Origin: Glycine soja
Lineage: Eukaryota > Streptophyta > Magnoliopsida > Fabales > Fabaceae
Direction of reading: 5' to 3'
Assembly: GCF_004193775.1 (NCBI RefSeq)
Contig: NC_041021.1
Coordinates: 6,867,001-6,931,000, forward strand
Length of the DNA: 64,000 nt
The first letter of the stretch is position 1. Each line of letters begins with the position of its first letter. Of the stretch, positions 11,412 to 23,387 are shown in pieces. The position numbers and the translations under genes were made by a program. The notes beneath the pieces were generated by a model. The model did no database searches. It saw only the letters and a list, made by a program, of their open reading frames with translations, and was not told the DNA's origin.

Positions 11412-11970
11412 ATGAGATTTAGGGGGAGAAAAGGAAATTATGGGATGATTTTATTGCGAGGGAAAAAAAGCAACTATGGGGACAATCTATAGTGCGCTGT
11501 GGGTGACTTTAGTACCATAAGGTGCTTGGAGGTACAAAGTGGTGTAAGGAGGCTTAGAGTGGGCAGATATAGGGAAATAGATTAATTTAATCTTTTTCTC
11601 GAAACAATGGAGTTTATAGCTATTCCTATCGTTGGTAGGACATTCACCTGGTATAGGACGGGAGGTTAATTATGCCAAAATCCAGTTGGATAGAATGGTT
11701 GTCTCTATGGATTGGCTTGATCCATAGCCAAACTCAATTAATTTTTTCTAAATTGAGATATCTTGGACCTTTGTCCCTTGATCTTGAAGCACAAGGTGAT
11801 CTATTGGGACCCTCAACCATTTAGGGTACTCAATGCATGGATAAAGGAACACGAATTCAACATGTTTGTAAGACAGGTGTTTGTCTTTAGAAGTACATGG
11901 ATGGAAGGCATATGAAGTGAAGGAGAAGTTAAAGACTTTGAAATCAATTGTAAAACCAACCCAAACCATT
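11412..11970 (+). pseudogene. LINE (non-LTR retrotransposon) endonuclease relic, copy A
   Basis: Broken reading frames give pieces of a plant LINE AP-endonuclease domain. They include a GDFSTIR-like catalytic-strand motif near 11,500, then MEFIAIPIVGRTFTWYR near 11,610, and downstream CPLILKHKVIYWDPQPFRVL, as in the family motif SDHCPL...WGPKPFRVLD. Stops and frame changes separate the pieces. No reverse transcriptase or poly(A) tail is attached. The same relic is in copy B, where an LTR element splits it. Confidence 0.65.
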
Positions 11971-13008
11971 TTCTATTAATTTAAATACATAAACAACATA
12001 AAAAATATTTACAAATAGGCAATTTTCATCAAATAATCAAAAACCTCAACTTCAAAACTCAAAACCTGAAATGCTCAAACTTTCATTTTTGAACAACATG
12101 ATTCATTTTAAGGCAAAACTAAACCCAATCCATAACAACCTGAACATAGAAAAAGAATAAAGCTTCCCTTACCTTTTCAAACTCAAATGATGACTTTGTG
12201 AAGAAGAAGAAGAAGAAGGAAAGGAAGGAACTTTGGGTCCAAGAAAGAAGTTTTCTTCAACTCCACTAGCAACTCCACACCATCCACACCACTAAAACCC
12301 CAAAAGCCAACAACAACCATAGCAAAACCATGAAAATGAACACTTTTATTAACTTCCAAAAGTCTTCATGATTAGCAAATTAGCCATCATACTTAAATAA
12401 AGCACTACTACAAGGTCCCTTGAGCAAAGGACTTCAAGGTCTCAAGCTTTCCAATGGAGGGTGGTCTTGCCGAGGAAGAAGAGAGTGAAATGAGTGTTTT
12501 TTAGTATGCTTCAGATTTAAAGGTATTTGTGACTCTCTCACTTCCTTCTAATCACACCCCCTTACTTCCTAAACTCACCCACTTCATTCCTATTACTCAA
12601 GGCCCACTCATCTCGGCCTAGCCACTCTATGACTTATTATTCACACCTAAAACAAGGTTTTCCCATACATAATCATAATCATATATACAAACATCACACA
12701 ACATCAAATCAAAATTAATTAAGTAATTAACTATAGTACTTCAATTAAATTTAGTTACTCTTGTAATCTAATTAAAACACTTAATCAAGCATTATAGAAA
12801 TTATAGTGTTACAGTGCTTGCCTTCATCTAATATGCTTTACAGTGTAATATATCATTGTGAACGACATATGGTTTGGGCATGTATGATTGTAATAAATGG
12901 AGGAGAAAGTAATTAAACTATAGTGTGATCAAGTAGATGCTAAGCTCAATAACAAAAGAGTGTAGTGCGCTTTTGTGTATAAATGCTTGAACATAAATAA
13001 ATATTGTA
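11971..13008. other. Spacer, copy A
   Basis: Collinear with B 33,896-34,940. It includes a short GAA run near 12,205 and no recognisable gene. Confidence 0.6.
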
Positions 13009-14580
13009 TGTAGTAATGCAAGTATCACTGTGAAATGTAACCACTCCCTAAACTTGATGTTTGATATTATAATTTTGTACTCGTTTTTAAATGTGTCTCA
13101 CCCCCCACCCCCACCCTCCCCTTTGTTGTTTGTTTCTTGGTTATGGCCCTACTTGTCGCCAAGTAGAGAATGGGTGAACATCAAAATAAGTGAATTACCT
13201 TGGAGGAAAGGGAATGTATAGATCTTCGAGAATAGGTGGATGGGGTGAGAAATAAAAGCATCCTCACAAGTAGTTACCATGTCATACAATGCATTTGGGA
13301 TACTGATTTTAGGCGTGACACTGTAGTCTAGTATGATGTGATCCTATCAATTTCAATCCTATTGATAAGAATACATACCAGTTTAGGGATCCCACACCTC
13401 CCTACCTTATAGCTTTAGCTATCTTAGTTGGGCAACCTGATACTTACCCTATTAGGCCTAAAAGGGGTAGAATTAGGGTGACTGCCAGAAAAGCATTTAA
13501 TCATCACATGTCTACTTTCTCTTGGTCTATGAGTTCTTGGGGAATTCCTATGGACACTGCTGAGTTTGTAGCTCAAGTGGCTGATGACCAGCAACGTGGA
13601 TATCACAATTGAGAAAGTTCCCCGTTGGACTCCAACCCTCTTGGTGTGTTTGCTTTTGTTCTTGAGATTTCTAATTCATTCATGGCCATGAATGGCTAGT
13701 CTCCCTAGTTTGGGGATTATGATGTAACCATATCTTGAACCCTTTCTTGATTTTAATATTTTTCTCAATGCTTTTCATGAAAATAACAAGAAACATGCTA
13801 AAAGGGGGGGGGGTGTTGAATAGTGTGTAGATAAAAAATATAAACTTTTGCAATGTATGAGCGAATATAGATAGCAATATAAAACGTGACAGATCATGCA
13901 CTAAAGATAAAGTTGATATATAGTGAAGATTAATATAGTCATCTAGTGATTAGTAAACAAGAGAGTTCTTAAAATAATATTTCAAATAAACACTTGGTGT
14001 AAAAATGCTTATCGGAAGTGTTATAAGAATGCTAAGTAAAATGTTATGGATACAAGTAGAATCACTTGATTTATGCTGGTTCACTTAACTTGAGCTACAA
14101 CCAATTCTCCTTCACTCACTAGTAAAGGGTTCCACTAATCAAAACATGATTACAAAACAAGTATTCTAACGTGCCGCTCCTGACTTTACAAGTATTTTTA
14201 ATACCACTTCTGGTACCTTCTTAGACTTCCACTCAATCTAAGAAACTCAAGCATTGTTTAATACTAAGCTGCTCCTGGCTTTCACAAATAAAATTTTGAT
14301 TGAATACAAGTATTTTCTACACTCAATGATTGAATAAACAATTAAGATCAAAATACAAAATAACTTTGCTACAAAAAGGATAAACTAATGAAAAACTATA
14401 TATCAATTGCCTAACGATTTACTTTTTCTCTCTCTTGTAATGTTTTTCGTCAATTGCTTCCTCAATGGAGAAAGCCCTTTATAGACTTAAGTGCAGGATT
14501 TGTTACGGGATCAACGTCGATTCCTTGAGAAAACCATTGTCTCACACTAAAGAATATGGTGATGTGTCATGCTCTGAATG
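13009..14580 (-). mobile_element. Copy A-specific segment with LTR-like part
   Basis: Copy B runs straight from ATATTGTA to GAGAGGAA (34,932-34,942) where A has about 1.57 kb extra. No clear target duplication is seen, so either an insertion in A or a deletion in B is possible. The part from about 13,800 has a long G run followed by TTGAATAG and then TTTATGCTGGTTCACTTAA. This echoes the minus-strand Sirevirus-type LTR at 53,100-53,340 (G run, TTGAATTAA, TTATACTGGTTC), so it may be a fragment of such an LTR. A short plus-strand open stretch at 13,424-13,606 is unrecognised. Confidence 0.35.
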
Positions 14581-14825
14581 GAGAGGAACGATCCATAGTA
14601 CAAATAGCGCCAAGTGATGTATATTAGAGCTTTACTAAAACTTTTGCAATAACGAAAAACATACATTTCTAACTTTACGAGGATGAAAAATATTTTTAAA
14701 CCTAAATATATTAAAGCTAACTATAATAACTAGCTTATATAGAGAGAAGTTGAAAATATCAGGTCAAGCCATTTGGAAAAGTCTTGGGTGCATTGATTCT
14801 AGGGAAGACCAACTCATCCAACAAA

Positions 14826-16430
14826 TCTGATGGAAAAGATGAGGGTTTCAAGAACTTGTTGATTCGTAAGAATACCAACGATAACTAGTTGATTCATAAA
14901 AAATCCAAGAGGTTGAGATAGGGTTCAATACCTCATTGTTTCAAGAGAATACCGAGGGTTGAGAAAATGAGAAAACCTCAATTTTTAATTCAATAATAAT
15001 CTTCCTCTTTTAAGTACATATGCTTACTCTATTTAAGAAAAAAATAAAAGGAAACAAGAAAATATCATATATTCCTAATATCACTAATTAACTTATTCCT
15101 AAATTAATGCTATAAACATCATAAGGATATATGAAATTTTTATTATATATATAAATATATGATATCTTTCTTAAAAAGTAAAAAACCAATATATTAATAT
15201 TCCTAATTTCCCTAATAAGTCATAACTAATTCTGGAAGGACACAGTCTTTGAGTGATTTCTTCGATTTGAACTCTATACAGATCTCTTGGGACGTTGGAT
15301 TTCTATACTAAAGCCCTGACATCCTCTTTGATCCCTTCTTAGCCCATGGTTGCACCAAATTTCTACATCATTCCCTACTTCCTCGTAGAGGTTCATCCTC
15401 AAATCTATAATCGTGCACTGGAAGGTTAAATTACCAGTATGATTATCTTCTGGCGAATAAGAGCTAGGAAAGGTACAACAAAGCATTAATAGCGAACTAT
15501 CAACAACCCATCAGGTTCTTCATTAGCATCCATAACAATTTCATCATCAGCTACAATAATAGGTCCAATGTCAACATCAAAATCAAGCATATTGACCTTA
15601 AATCCCACTTCCTAGCAATGGTAATCAAGGTTTTCTTTAAAAACATCAAACCCATCATCAGTGTCATAAATAGGTTGACTATCAACATTAAAATTAGACA
15701 TATCGACCTCAAATCCTGCTTCCCAACAATGATCTACTTAACGGGGAACGTCAAAGTGATATTTGTCAATGTCATAACAATCATCATCCTAGGTTGGATG
15801 ATTGTCGTCCACAACTACATGAACATGGTGTTGTGGTTTCAGATGAAGAGAAGCCAATTGTTCTGTCAAGTGGGCCACTTGCAATTGCAACTGTGTGATC
15901 TTGATCCATCGAATCACATTCTCTAGGCAAGCATGACTAGCACGTCTCCATGGCAACATGGTGTATATATGGTTGTATCGACTTCTGATACCTATTGATG
16001 AAACAAACATGATGGGAAAGATGAGAGTTTCAATAACTCGTTGATTTGTAAGAATACTGAGGGTAAATCGTTGATTCGTAAGAATGGTAAGAGGTTAATA
16101 TATTATTCAATTGCTAGCTTGTTGATTCAAGAGAATACCAATGGTTGAGAAAATGAGAAAACCTAAATTTTTAATTCAATAATAATCTTCCTCTTTTGAG
16201 TACATATGCTTTCTCTATATATAAGATAAAATAAAACTTCCTAGAACAAAAATAAAAGGAAAAAGGAAAATATTATATATTCCAAATATCTCTAATAACT
16301 TATTCCTAAATTAATGTCATAAATATGATAAAGATATATATATGATACCTTTATTATTATTATTATTGTTATTATTATTATTATATAATATTTTTATCAA
16401 AAAAGAAAAAACAATATATTAATATTGTTG
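14826..16430 (-). mobile_element. Short internally deleted LTR element, copy A
   Basis: Two direct repeats of about 400 bp (about 14,826-15,200 and 16,005-16,430) share AAACCT-AATTTTTAATTCAAT, AATAATCTTCCTCTTTT and further blocks in order. They flank about 800 bp. On the minus strand, just inside the right repeat, is GGTATCAGAAGTCG (about 15,975-15,990), resembling a primer binding site. After it come a gag-like start (MLPWRRASHAC) and a helical segment LQLQVAHLTEQLASLHL. No protease, RT or integrase is present. It looks like a minus-strand Gypsy-type element reduced to LTRs plus gag remnants. The repeats differ at many sites, so it is old, and it is also present in copy B. Confidence 0.6.
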
Positions 16431-17645
16431 GAGATTTGTATTTCAATAATTAATGTGTGCTAATATTATAAGACAATTATATTAGTTATTTATCATTAGT
16501 GACTTTTATTTTTTGTGGTCAAATTAAGTAAGCTCGTTAGACTACTAAATAAGATGATACGGGCTCAGCCTATTTGTTGAGGAAGTGAAGAAATGAATTC
16601 TATGCTTCTATAGTATTATGATTCTAATATTGGTTAATCAATCAAACAAAGTAACTTTCAAGTACCTGATACCCATATTATGCCACGGTTAGCAATACAA
16701 GGCAACTTACTTACCCCAACAGGGATGAAGAGTCTTCAATCACACTTAAAGGAACATCATCTCCAACAAACATCTTTTGGAATGGACGAACTACGCAAAT
16801 TATTAGACCAAGAATCTACATACATACGCAAAAAGACAAATGTTGTCCATAAATAAGGTGATTTCAGTAAACGTATCTAATAAATTCTTCCTTCCTTGTT
16901 CACCTCCTTCCACTTTTCCACTTCCATAATTATTCCTTTGAGTTGTCACTAAAGTGGTAGTGCGGAAACAATTGTTGATCAAAATGAATTTCATTAAGAT
17001 GCCTCTGTTAAACTTCACGATACAATTATTAATTGTACTGATGTGACTTGACAAGCTGAGGTGTTATTCAAAACATTTTGACTAGTTAATTATGTTGACA
17101 CGTCTAACATGCCTTCTAATTCATGATTTTTTTCCTTGTTTGCATTACATTAGCAATAGAAAATATAATTGTAGCTAATGTAAGAGAATAATTGGCATAC
17201 CGGTCTGATTGTTGCATGTTCTAATATAACCTTTAGATTGAGCTTCTGTACTAATGTTTTCATTGGTTTCATAATCTTCTTTTGTTTTGGTACTTGTAAA
17301 ACAATTGGAAAATGTAAGAATTTTTATTTGATGTAGAAAAATCTGAATGGCAACATGTGGCATGTCAAATTGAACTTCAATGTAATTATTTTGGTTGCTT
17401 TATACATAAAATAGTTTTAAGATTACGAATTGCCTTAGCCATTGGCCATTCTCATTTATCCGTTGAGATCATAAGTAAAGAACCTAGTGATTCAGAAAAT
17501 CATAAGACAAAAATCTTGAAGTACTGATATGAGAAAAGTGAACAAAGAAGTGTGATATTCACAAAATTGTGTTAGACATCATTGGTGAAAGAGTGCAAAC
17601 AAGAGTATCATACTTGAAGTACAAGTGCACATAATGTATCCACAT
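16431..17645. other. Spacer, end of copy A and single-copy DNA
   Basis: Up to 17,075 this matches B 37,561-38,117. From 17,075 to 17,960 there is no second copy in the window, and it contains a PILS exon from about 17,650. The frame at 17175-17363 (minus) could be another degraded PILS piece but I cannot support that. Confidence 0.5.
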
Positions 17646-18430
17646 TCAATTTCCAAATATATTAGAACGCAGACTCATCATATCTCTTCCACCAGGCAAT
17701 GTACATTCACTTCCAAATTGACTCACATGATCATTGGTCTGTGAAAGATCCTCTGCAATAATCACTGGGCCAGTTGAATGGTTTTCAAGATCTGTTTCTT
17801 TTTCTGACACTCGACCAACTGTGGAATCATCAATCTTGTTCACATTAAAAATCTGGCATCAATATATGCGGATAATGTTGTACACTAAAGTCCAAATGTA
17901 GATGTGTCTTACCTGGTAAACCAAAATTAGAAATTGGAAAATCTTAATTCAAAACTGTCAGGTTTTAAGTCCCAAATAAATTAGTAAATTTTGTATTTGC
18001 TCTTTGATAAAGAGAGGGATGTGATATCCCTTGTGTTGTGACTAATATATCCTAAAGAAAAATTATTGACTGAACAATGGCTTGATCTGATTTATTAAAA
18101 TAACTATTTAAAATCTGTAAGTGAATTACCTGCAGCACAACACCCCAACACAAGGCCTTGCATATCAGGAGGTGCTTTAGTTATTTTCATAAACAACCAT
18201 CCTAGTGTTGTCCCAATGATAAATGTGAGAAGAATATTCAATGGCATGAACCACCTTCATAATGCATAAAATCATGTAAGCTAAACCAATTAAGGAAAGA
18301 AAGAGATGGAAAAAAAAGGGTAAAAATTGAAAATGAAGCAGAATAGCAAGAAAACAACATACACTGCTACTAGGCTCTTGAATGCTATAGTTTTAGCCAG
18401 GATGCTGCAAACAAGAGTCGAAGTGAATAC

Positions 18431-18674
18431 TGTTGGGATTTTGTGACTCCAACAGCATTTGGTTGAAGGAGTTAAATCAGTTAAATAAAGACATGTTCCT
18501 ACACTATTTCTTAGGAGGATTTTATGCATGGTTTAGTTAATTAGCTTAGCAGATATCTCTCAAGTTTGTTTACATTTCTATTTTTAATTTGTAGTATAAA
18601 TATTTGCTGTTTATGCTCAATAAAATCATCAGTTTCCCTTTCATCCTCTTGTCTCTTATACTTTAAATCCTACA
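18431..18674 (+). repeat. 5' LTR of Copia element
   Basis: 244 bp, TG...CA ends, repeated at 23388-23631. Contains AATAAA near 18,620 as a likely polyadenylation signal. Confidence 0.93.
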
Positions 18675-18677
18675 AAT

Positions 18678-18690
18678 TGGTGTCTAGAGC
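18678..18690 (+). promoter_or_regulatory. Primer binding site of Copia element
   Basis: TGGTGTCTAGAGC lies a few bases past the 5' LTR. It resembles TGGTATCAGAGC, the complement of the initiator Met tRNA 3' end used by most plant Copia elements, with differences that suggest decay. Confidence 0.7.
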
Positions 18691-18763
18691 AATAAGGTAT
18701 CTTACGGGATTTGTGGTATAAGCCACAAACACCTACAACCACCAAATAACCACCACACATAAG

Positions 18764-19545
18764 ATGGAATCTGAAACCTCCTTTACCACCATTTCTGTAC
18801 CCGTATTTGATGGACTAAACTATCAAATGTGGGTTGTCAAAATGGAAGCATATCTTGATGCTAATGATGTATGGGAAGTAGTAGAAGAGGACTACAAAGT
18901 TCCTCCTTTGCCAAATAATCCCACTGTTGCCCAAATGAAAAGTCACAAAGAAAGGAGGCTTCGAAAGTCCAAAGCCAAATCAATTTTGTTCACAGTTGTA
19001 TCTCTAGTCATTTTCAACAGAATAATGATGATGAAAACGACTCCAAAATCTATAATTTTTTGAAGGAAGAGTATGAAGGCAATGAGAAAATCAAAGGAAT
19101 GCAAGCTTTGAATCTGATTCGAGAACTTGAGATGCAAAGGATGAAAGATTCGGAGACAGTCAAAGATTATGCGGACAAGCTTCTCGGCATTGCAAACAAA
19201 ATACGTCTTCTTGGCACTGACATTCCTAACTCTCGAATTGTTCAAAAAATACTTGTAACAATTCTAGAAAAATAAGAAGCCACATTAACTTCCTTGGAGA
19301 ACTCAAAAGATCTTTCTACTATCACCTTGGCAGAGCTTTTGACCGCACTTCAGGCTCTAGAACAAAGAAGACTCATGAGACAAGAAGGTAGTACTGAAGG
19401 GGATTTGGTAGCTAAATCACAGGACAAAAAAAAGAAGGGCAAGTCAGGAAGTTTCAACCACAAAAATGGTAGCAAATCCTCTCATGATTTTCCATCATGT
19501 CCCTTTTGTAAAAAAAAAAAAACAATCATCCACAGATGAAGTGTT
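18764..19545 (+). pseudogene. Copia gag, frameshifted
   Basis: The start MESETSFTTISVPVFDGLNY followed by WVVKMEAYLDANDVWEVVEE is the usual Copia gag N-terminus. A frame change near 19,050 leads to the gag core (MQALNLIRELEMQRMKDSE, VKDYADKLLGIANKIRLLG). A stop at 19273 interrupts it. A lysine-rich tail ends in an A-run near 19,510-19,522 where the frame changes again before the zinc knuckle. Gag would form the virus-like particle. Not translatable as one protein. Confidence 0.85.
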
Positions 19546-19565
19546 GGTGAAGGCTATATGTGAAA

Positions 19566-20893
19566 TGCCATAAATGTGGACAATTAGGGCATGTGGAGAA
19601 AATCTGCAAGTCATCACAAAAACAAGAGAATGTACAAGCTGCTGCTGAAGAAGTGGATGAAGAAGAACTTTTTGTTGTTTCTTGCTTTGCTACCACAAGA
19701 TCAACAGAAAGTTGGCTAATTGATAGTGGTTGCATGCACCACATGACTTACGATCAAGAATTATTCAAAGATCTTGATGCAACCTACAACACAAAAGTCA
19801 GAATTGGAAACGGAGCAAAAATAGCAGTGAAGGGCAAAGGAACCATCGTGATCAAAGGTTGCACAGGTTTGAAATTAATTCTTGATGTTCTATACGTTCC
19901 TGAAATTAACCAAAACTTGTTGAGTATTGGTCAACTTCTAGAGAAAGGCTATAAAGTTCTATTTGAAGATAAAAGTTGCATGATTAAAGATTCAGATAAT
20001 AAAGAATTATTCAGAGTTCAAATGAAAGGCAAAAGCTTTGTCTTGAATTTGATTGATGAAGAGCAGCTTGTTGTGCACAAGGTTGAAGATAACATGCTGG
20101 TTTGGCATAAAAGGATGGGTCATTTTCATCATGGCGCTTTGCTATATTTGAGGAAGAATGATCTTGTACAAGGGCTGCCTGAATTGGAAGAGAAATCACC
20201 CGTATGGGTTGCTTGTCAATATGGAAAACAAACGAGGTTTCCTTTTCCAAAAGGCAAATCTTGGAGAGCAACAAGCAAGCTACAGTTAGTACATACGGAT
20301 GTCGGAGGACCTCAGAAAACCCCATCTCTGAATGGCAGGACAGAACATCAATTGACAGCACCGTATACCCCACTGCAAAATGGGGTTGTGGAGCGCAAAA
20401 ATAGAACGGTCTTGGAAATGGCGAGATGTTTACTTCATAACAAAGATCTTCCAAAAAAATTATGGGTAGAGGCTGCAAGCACTTCTATATTTTTGCTAAA
20501 CAGATTGCCAACAAAAGCTCTTTCAAAATCGACCCTATTTGAAGCTTGGTATGGTTTCAAACCAAAATTGATGAACTTGAAAGTCTTTGGCTACTTGTGT
20601 TTCTCTTATATTCCACAGTTTAAGAGAGACAAACTTGATAAAAAGGCGGAAGCGGGAATCTTTGTAGGCTATAGCTCATCATCAAAAGCCTATAGAATAT
20701 TCTTGCCACAAAGTAATGAAGTTATTGTTAGAAGAGATGTGCTATTCTTTGAAGAAGAAAAATGGAGCAAGGAAAGTGAGAAGCTTCAAGTTCAGGAGGA
20801 GAGCGAAGAAGATATGGATGACCAGCCAGTTAGAGGAACTAGATCTCTCTCTGATATTTATCAAAGATGTAATGTTGTTGTAATGGAGCCTGT
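19566..20893 (+). pseudogene. Copia zinc knuckle, protease and integrase (core deleted)
   Basis: In order: a CCHC knuckle CHKCGQLGHVEKIC, the aspartic protease motif WLIDSGCMHHM, a GAG-pre-integrase segment MLVWHKRMGHFHHGALLYL whose first zinc-binding Cys of the CxxC pair is lost (VWVACQYG), and the integrase. In the integrase, LQLVHTDVGGP with the first catalytic Asp is followed almost at once by the PYTPLQNGVVERKN block with the catalytic Glu. The 60-70 residues that normally lie between, including the second catalytic Asp (S/SDxGGE region), are missing. The element could not integrate by its own integrase. The frame runs into the nested LTR at 20894. Confidence 0.88.
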
Positions 20894-21865
20894 TGATGTA
20901 AGCTCCATTGGAGCTTGTAGGCCTAGGATCTTCTTCATCAATGGATTCCTTTGCTTCTTGGAACATAAATGGCAGTGGAATGGAGAAGGAAGAGAGAGAG
21001 GAGATGCCACTTCAAGGAGAAGATGAGTCTAGAAGAAACTCACCACCATAGGAGGCCATGGATAAGAGCTTGGAGGAAGAAGGAGATGAATGAAGGGAGA
21101 GGGAGAGAAGAGCACGAAATTTTGTGCTCTAAAAGAGCTCTGAAATCTGAAGTTAATATTCAAATGATCAAAGTTCAAAAAAATGCACACACATGGCCTC
21201 TATTTATAGCCCAAGTGTCACACAAAATTGGAGGGAAATTTGAATTTCTATTCAAATTTCACTTGAATTTTAAATTGAATTTGTGGAGCCAAATTTTGGA
21301 GCCAAAATTTCACTAATTATGATTAGTGAATTTAGCTATGGTTCAGCCCACTAATCCAAGATCAAGTCTAAGATTCTCCACTAAATGTGCTTAGGTGTCA
21401 TGAGGCATGTAAAGCATGAAGGACATGCACAAAGTGTGACTATATGATGCGGCAATGGGGTGTAGCAAGCAAATGCTCACCTCCCCCTCTAAAATTTAAT
21501 TGGATTAGACTTCTTCCAATTCAATTAAATTTATTTTCAACCACAGACATCAAATATTCACTTAATGCATGTGAAATTACCAAACTACCCCTAATACAAA
21601 AACTAGTCTAGATGCCCTGAAATACAAGGGCTGAAAAATCCTACATTTCTAGGGTACCTTACCTATATTATGGAGCCCTAAGTACAAGGCCAAAAAATAA
21701 TGAAACCTCAATCTAATATGTACAAAGATAAGCGGGCTCATACTTAGCCCATGGGCCCGAAATCTACCCTAAGGCTCATGAGAACCCTAGGGCCTTCTCT
21801 TGCATCTCCGGTCCAATTTTCTTGGAGTCTTTTATCCAATGCCCTTGCGGGGTAGGATTGCATCA
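20894..21865 (-). mobile_element. Nested solo LTR (972 bp) in the Copia RT
   Basis: The insertion starts TGATGTAAGC and ends GGATTGCATCA, with matching TGATG/CATCA tips and perfect flanking 5-bp duplications CCTGT (20889-20893 and 21866-21870). Removing it restores a continuous pol reading across MEPVDYNEA. The minus strand carries a strong plant TATA box (CTATAAATAGAGG near 21,200-21,212), so the LTR promoter points left. It has no coding sequence and no second LTR. It is of a different family from the other LTRs in this window. Confidence 0.85.
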
Positions 21866-23349
21866 CCTGTAGACTACAATGAAGCTGCAACTGATTTGAA
21901 GTGGGTAAGTGCAATGAAGGAGGAGCTTGATATGATTGAAAAACATCAAACATGGGAGCTCACGGAGAAACCTAAAGATAAAAATGTCATTGGAGTGAAA
22001 TGGGCTTATAGAACCAAGCTTAATGCTGATGGTTCTATAAACAAACATAAGGCGAGGCTTGTCGTGAAGGGATATGTGTAGATGTTCGGGGTAGACTTCT
22101 CAGAAACTTTTTCTTCGGTTGCCAGGTTGGATGCCATAAGGTTGTTGTTAGCTCTTGCTGCACAAAAAGGTTGGATTATACATCACATGGATGTTAAATC
22201 AGCCTTTTTGAATGGGCACTTGGAAGAAGAAATTTTTGTAGAGCAGCCTGAAGGATTTGTAGTTCATGGACAAGAGGAGAAAGTCTATCGACTGAAAAAG
22301 ACCTTGTATGGCTTAAAGCAGGCCCCAAGGTCTTGGTACGGCAGAATTGATGCATATTTGATAAGCTTAGGCTTCGAAAAAAGTCTAAGTAAGTTTACCT
22401 TGTATGTCAAGAAGACAGATGTTGAAATAGTCATTGTTTCTTTGTATGTTGATGACTTACTTATGACAGGAAGTTCGAAGCTGATTGAAGAGTTTAAAGG
22501 AGGAATGAAAGAAGCCTTTGAAATGACTAATCTTGGAAAAATGTCCTTTTTCCTTGGTATACAGGTGCAACAAGATATAGGTGAAGTCTTTGTAAGTCAA
22601 GAAAAATATGCAAAGGAAATTCTTAGAAAGTTCAAGATGGAGGAATGCAAGCCAATTGCAACACCAATGAATCAAAAGGAGAAATTCAGCAATGAAGATG
22701 GAGCTGAAAAGGTTGATGAAAAACTGTAGAAAAGCTTAATAGGATGTCTGATGTATTTGACTGCAACCAGGCCAGACATTACCTATGCAGTAAGCTTGTT
22801 GTCACGATATATGCACTATGCTAGTGAGATTCATTTTGAGGCAGCTAAAAGAATCCTGAGATATATCAAGGGTACTATTGGTTATGGAGTGAAGTTTTAG
22901 CCAGTAAAAGATTTCAGTCTTTATGGATATTCAGATAGTGATTGGGCCGGGAGTAATGATGACATGAAAAGCACTTCAGGCTACTGTTTCGCATTTGGTT
23001 CTGGAGTTTTTTCATGGCGTTCAAAGAAGCAAGATGCCATAGCACAATCTGCCGTTAAAGCTGAATACGTAGCAGCTGTTACAGCTGCAAATCAAGCAAT
23101 TTGGCTAAGAAAACTTATGGTTGATCTACACATGGAGCAAAACATTGTGTTGATAATCAAGATGTAATTTTAATTTCTAAGAACCCTGTGTTTCATGGGA
23201 AAACAAAACATTTTAAGATAAAGTTGTATTTCCTAAGGGAGGTGCAAGAGCAAGGAGACGTGCAACTGCTGTATTGCAAAATTGAAAATCAACTTGCTGA
23301 TTTTTTAACAAAATCACTTCCTCAAGCAAGATTTGAGTATCTTCGATAA
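21866..23349 (+). pseudogene. Copia reverse transcriptase and RNase H, with stops
   Basis: The RT reads through [44 protein letters not shown] and the catalytic YVDDLL near 22,445. RNase H follows with YSDSDWAGSNDDMKSTSGYC and SAVKAEYVAA. In-frame stops lie at 22079 (TAG where Gln is usual), 22727, near 22,898 and 23165. The downstream frame ends shortly before the 3' LTR. Confidence 0.9.
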
Positions 23350-23387
23350 AAACTTGGTGTATGTTGTCGTTGAGTCAAGGAGGAGAT

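Larger units (their letters stand above)
26..17075 (+). repeat. Tandem segmental duplication, copy A
   Basis: This is the first of three head-to-tail copies of one genomic segment. Homology with copy B starts near 26 (B 17,960) and ends near 17,075 (B 38,117). It carries PILS exon relics, a Copia RNase H relic, an AHL gene, a LINE relic and a short deleted LTR element, all in the same order as in B. Insertions private to A are the LTR element at 3932-6548 and probably the 13,009-14,580 segment. A lacks about 210 bp present in B near 25,890-26,105. Only 25 bases lie left of the visible boundary, so the true left edge may be outside the window. Confidence 0.85.

Noticed and set aside
13009..14580. 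Clean LTR or DNA transposon insertion in copy A
   Set aside because: No target duplication or matching termini at the two edges; a deletion in copy B is equally possible.
17175..17363. Further PILS exon on the minus strand
   Set aside because: No PILS motif can be read and no splice borders fit; left as unassigned spacer.
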